This document shows, piece after piece, positions 63,818 to 64,000 of a DNA stretch of 64,000 bases (position 1 is the stretch's first letter; every line of letters begins with the position of its first letter). The position numbers were made by a program, and so were the translations under genes. The DNA comes from Streptomyces spiralis (lineage in GTDB: Bacteria; Actinomycetota; Actinomycetes; Streptomycetales; Streptomycetaceae), in contig NZ_BNBC01000041.1 of NCBI RefSeq assembly GCF_014654675.1, positions 21,237 to 85,236 on the forward strand, written 5' to 3'. The notes under the pieces are model-generated. The model was given only the letters and a program-made list of their open reading frames with translations, was not told where the DNA came from and searched no databases.

Positions 63818-64000
63818 GGCCTGTCCGGCGGATCATGGCGCAGACGCGGGGCCTGGCACGCCCATCTGCGGCGTTGTCGTCATTCGCCGACGCTCCGCGT
63901 CGACTCCCTCCTCCGCCTTGCATCTGGACGCACCAGCCCCCGCTCACCTGAGTTGACCGGCGCCGCCGCTTGCCTGCACCTTGATCCGCCGGACAGGCCC
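63817..64000. mobile_element. MITE-like palindromic element 2 (ends at the window edge)
   Basis: This 184-bp stretch is bounded by perfect 19-bp terminal inverted repeats. The left one is GGGCCTGTCCGGCGGATCA (63817-63835) and the right one is its exact complement (63982-64000). The preceding CTAG (63814-63817) contains the stop codon of the receiver gene, and may be the insertion target. The right flank is outside the window. The inner sequence has no coding capacity. The GGGCCTGT terminus resembles those I associate with IS5-family elements, but the family is not proven. Confidence 0.75.

Overview
The window is chromosomal DNA from a Streptomyces or close relative. The base composition is very high in G+C, and the third codon positions are almost always G or C. 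GTG and TTG starts are frequent. The gene order, as I remember it, follows the S. coelicolor chromosome from about SCO2089 (murE) to SCO2151 (ctaE). That comparison is from memory, not from an alignment. Almost everything is core metabolism, cell envelope and regulation. There is no prophage, no biosynthetic cluster, no CRISPR array, and no tRNA or rRNA that I can see.

Layout. 1-4216: the 5' part of the division and cell-wall (dcw) cluster on the minus strand (rsmH, ftsL, ftsI, then the N-terminal part of murE). 4612-10349: carbonic anhydrase, then a MoxR ATPase / DUF58 / transglutaminase operon. 10560-12958: small minus-strand genes (DUF3040, methyltransferase, HEPN-like). 13121-16696: an operon of a degenerate ABC ATPase, a YhgE/Pip membrane protein and a TetR regulator. 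17245-23480: a phytoene-desaturase-like flavoenzyme, a Tyr/Gln/Gly-rich membrane protein, metF, thiE, an Rv2175c-like DNA-binding protein and a ferredoxin-reductase-like enzyme. 24022-26286: a TPP riboswitch followed by thiO-thiS-thiG. 26526-30857: a PASTA Ser/Thr kinase, endonuclease IV, a YedY/sulfite-oxidase-like protein and bacterioferritin. 30872-35870: bacterioferritin-associated ferredoxin behind an iron box, class II DAHP synthase, a trp leader/attenuator with fused anthranilate synthase, and phosphofructokinase. 36089-44795: the MacRS two-component pair, an acyltransferase, an esterase, glucokinase with its DUF5304 neighbour, an ArsA-like ATPase and a START-like protein. 44987-54701: a phosphoesterase, acyl-CoA synthetase, GT4 glycosyltransferase, a zinc-protease-like lipoprotein, two tandem NlpC/P60 hydrolases, a NYN-domain protein and a zinc ribbon. 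54829-58890: a rhomboid protease, an AsnC-type ligand-binding domain, a PLP enzyme behind a SAM riboswitch, and trpD. 59042-63222: the cytochrome bc1 operon ctaE-qcrC-qcrA-qcrB. 63419-64000: an orphan receiver domain and a repeat element.

How it fits together. Aromatic amino acid supply is represented three times (DAHP synthase, TrpE/G fusion, TrpD), and only the anthranilate synthase carries a tryptophan attenuator. Glycolytic entry (glkA, pfkA), envelope remodelling (FtsI, two NlpC/P60 proteins, the PASTA kinase, the transglutaminase operon) and respiration (QcrABC, CtaE) are the other themes. Metabolite sensing is visible directly in the RNA or DNA: a TPP riboswitch, a SAM riboswitch, a trp leader peptide with its terminator, and a DmdR/IdeR-type iron box.

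Most unusual observations. Two different palindromic MITE-like elements of about 180 bp sit exactly at CTAG sites that overlap the TAG stop codons of trpD and of the orphan receiver gene. A perfect MacR-box palindrome lies upstream of the flavoenzyme gene about 19 kb from macRS. A 20-codon ORF bridges two genes by ATGA and GTGA overlaps. Two putative P-loop proteins lack the P-loop lysine. A 20-bp tandem duplication creates the stop codon of nfo.
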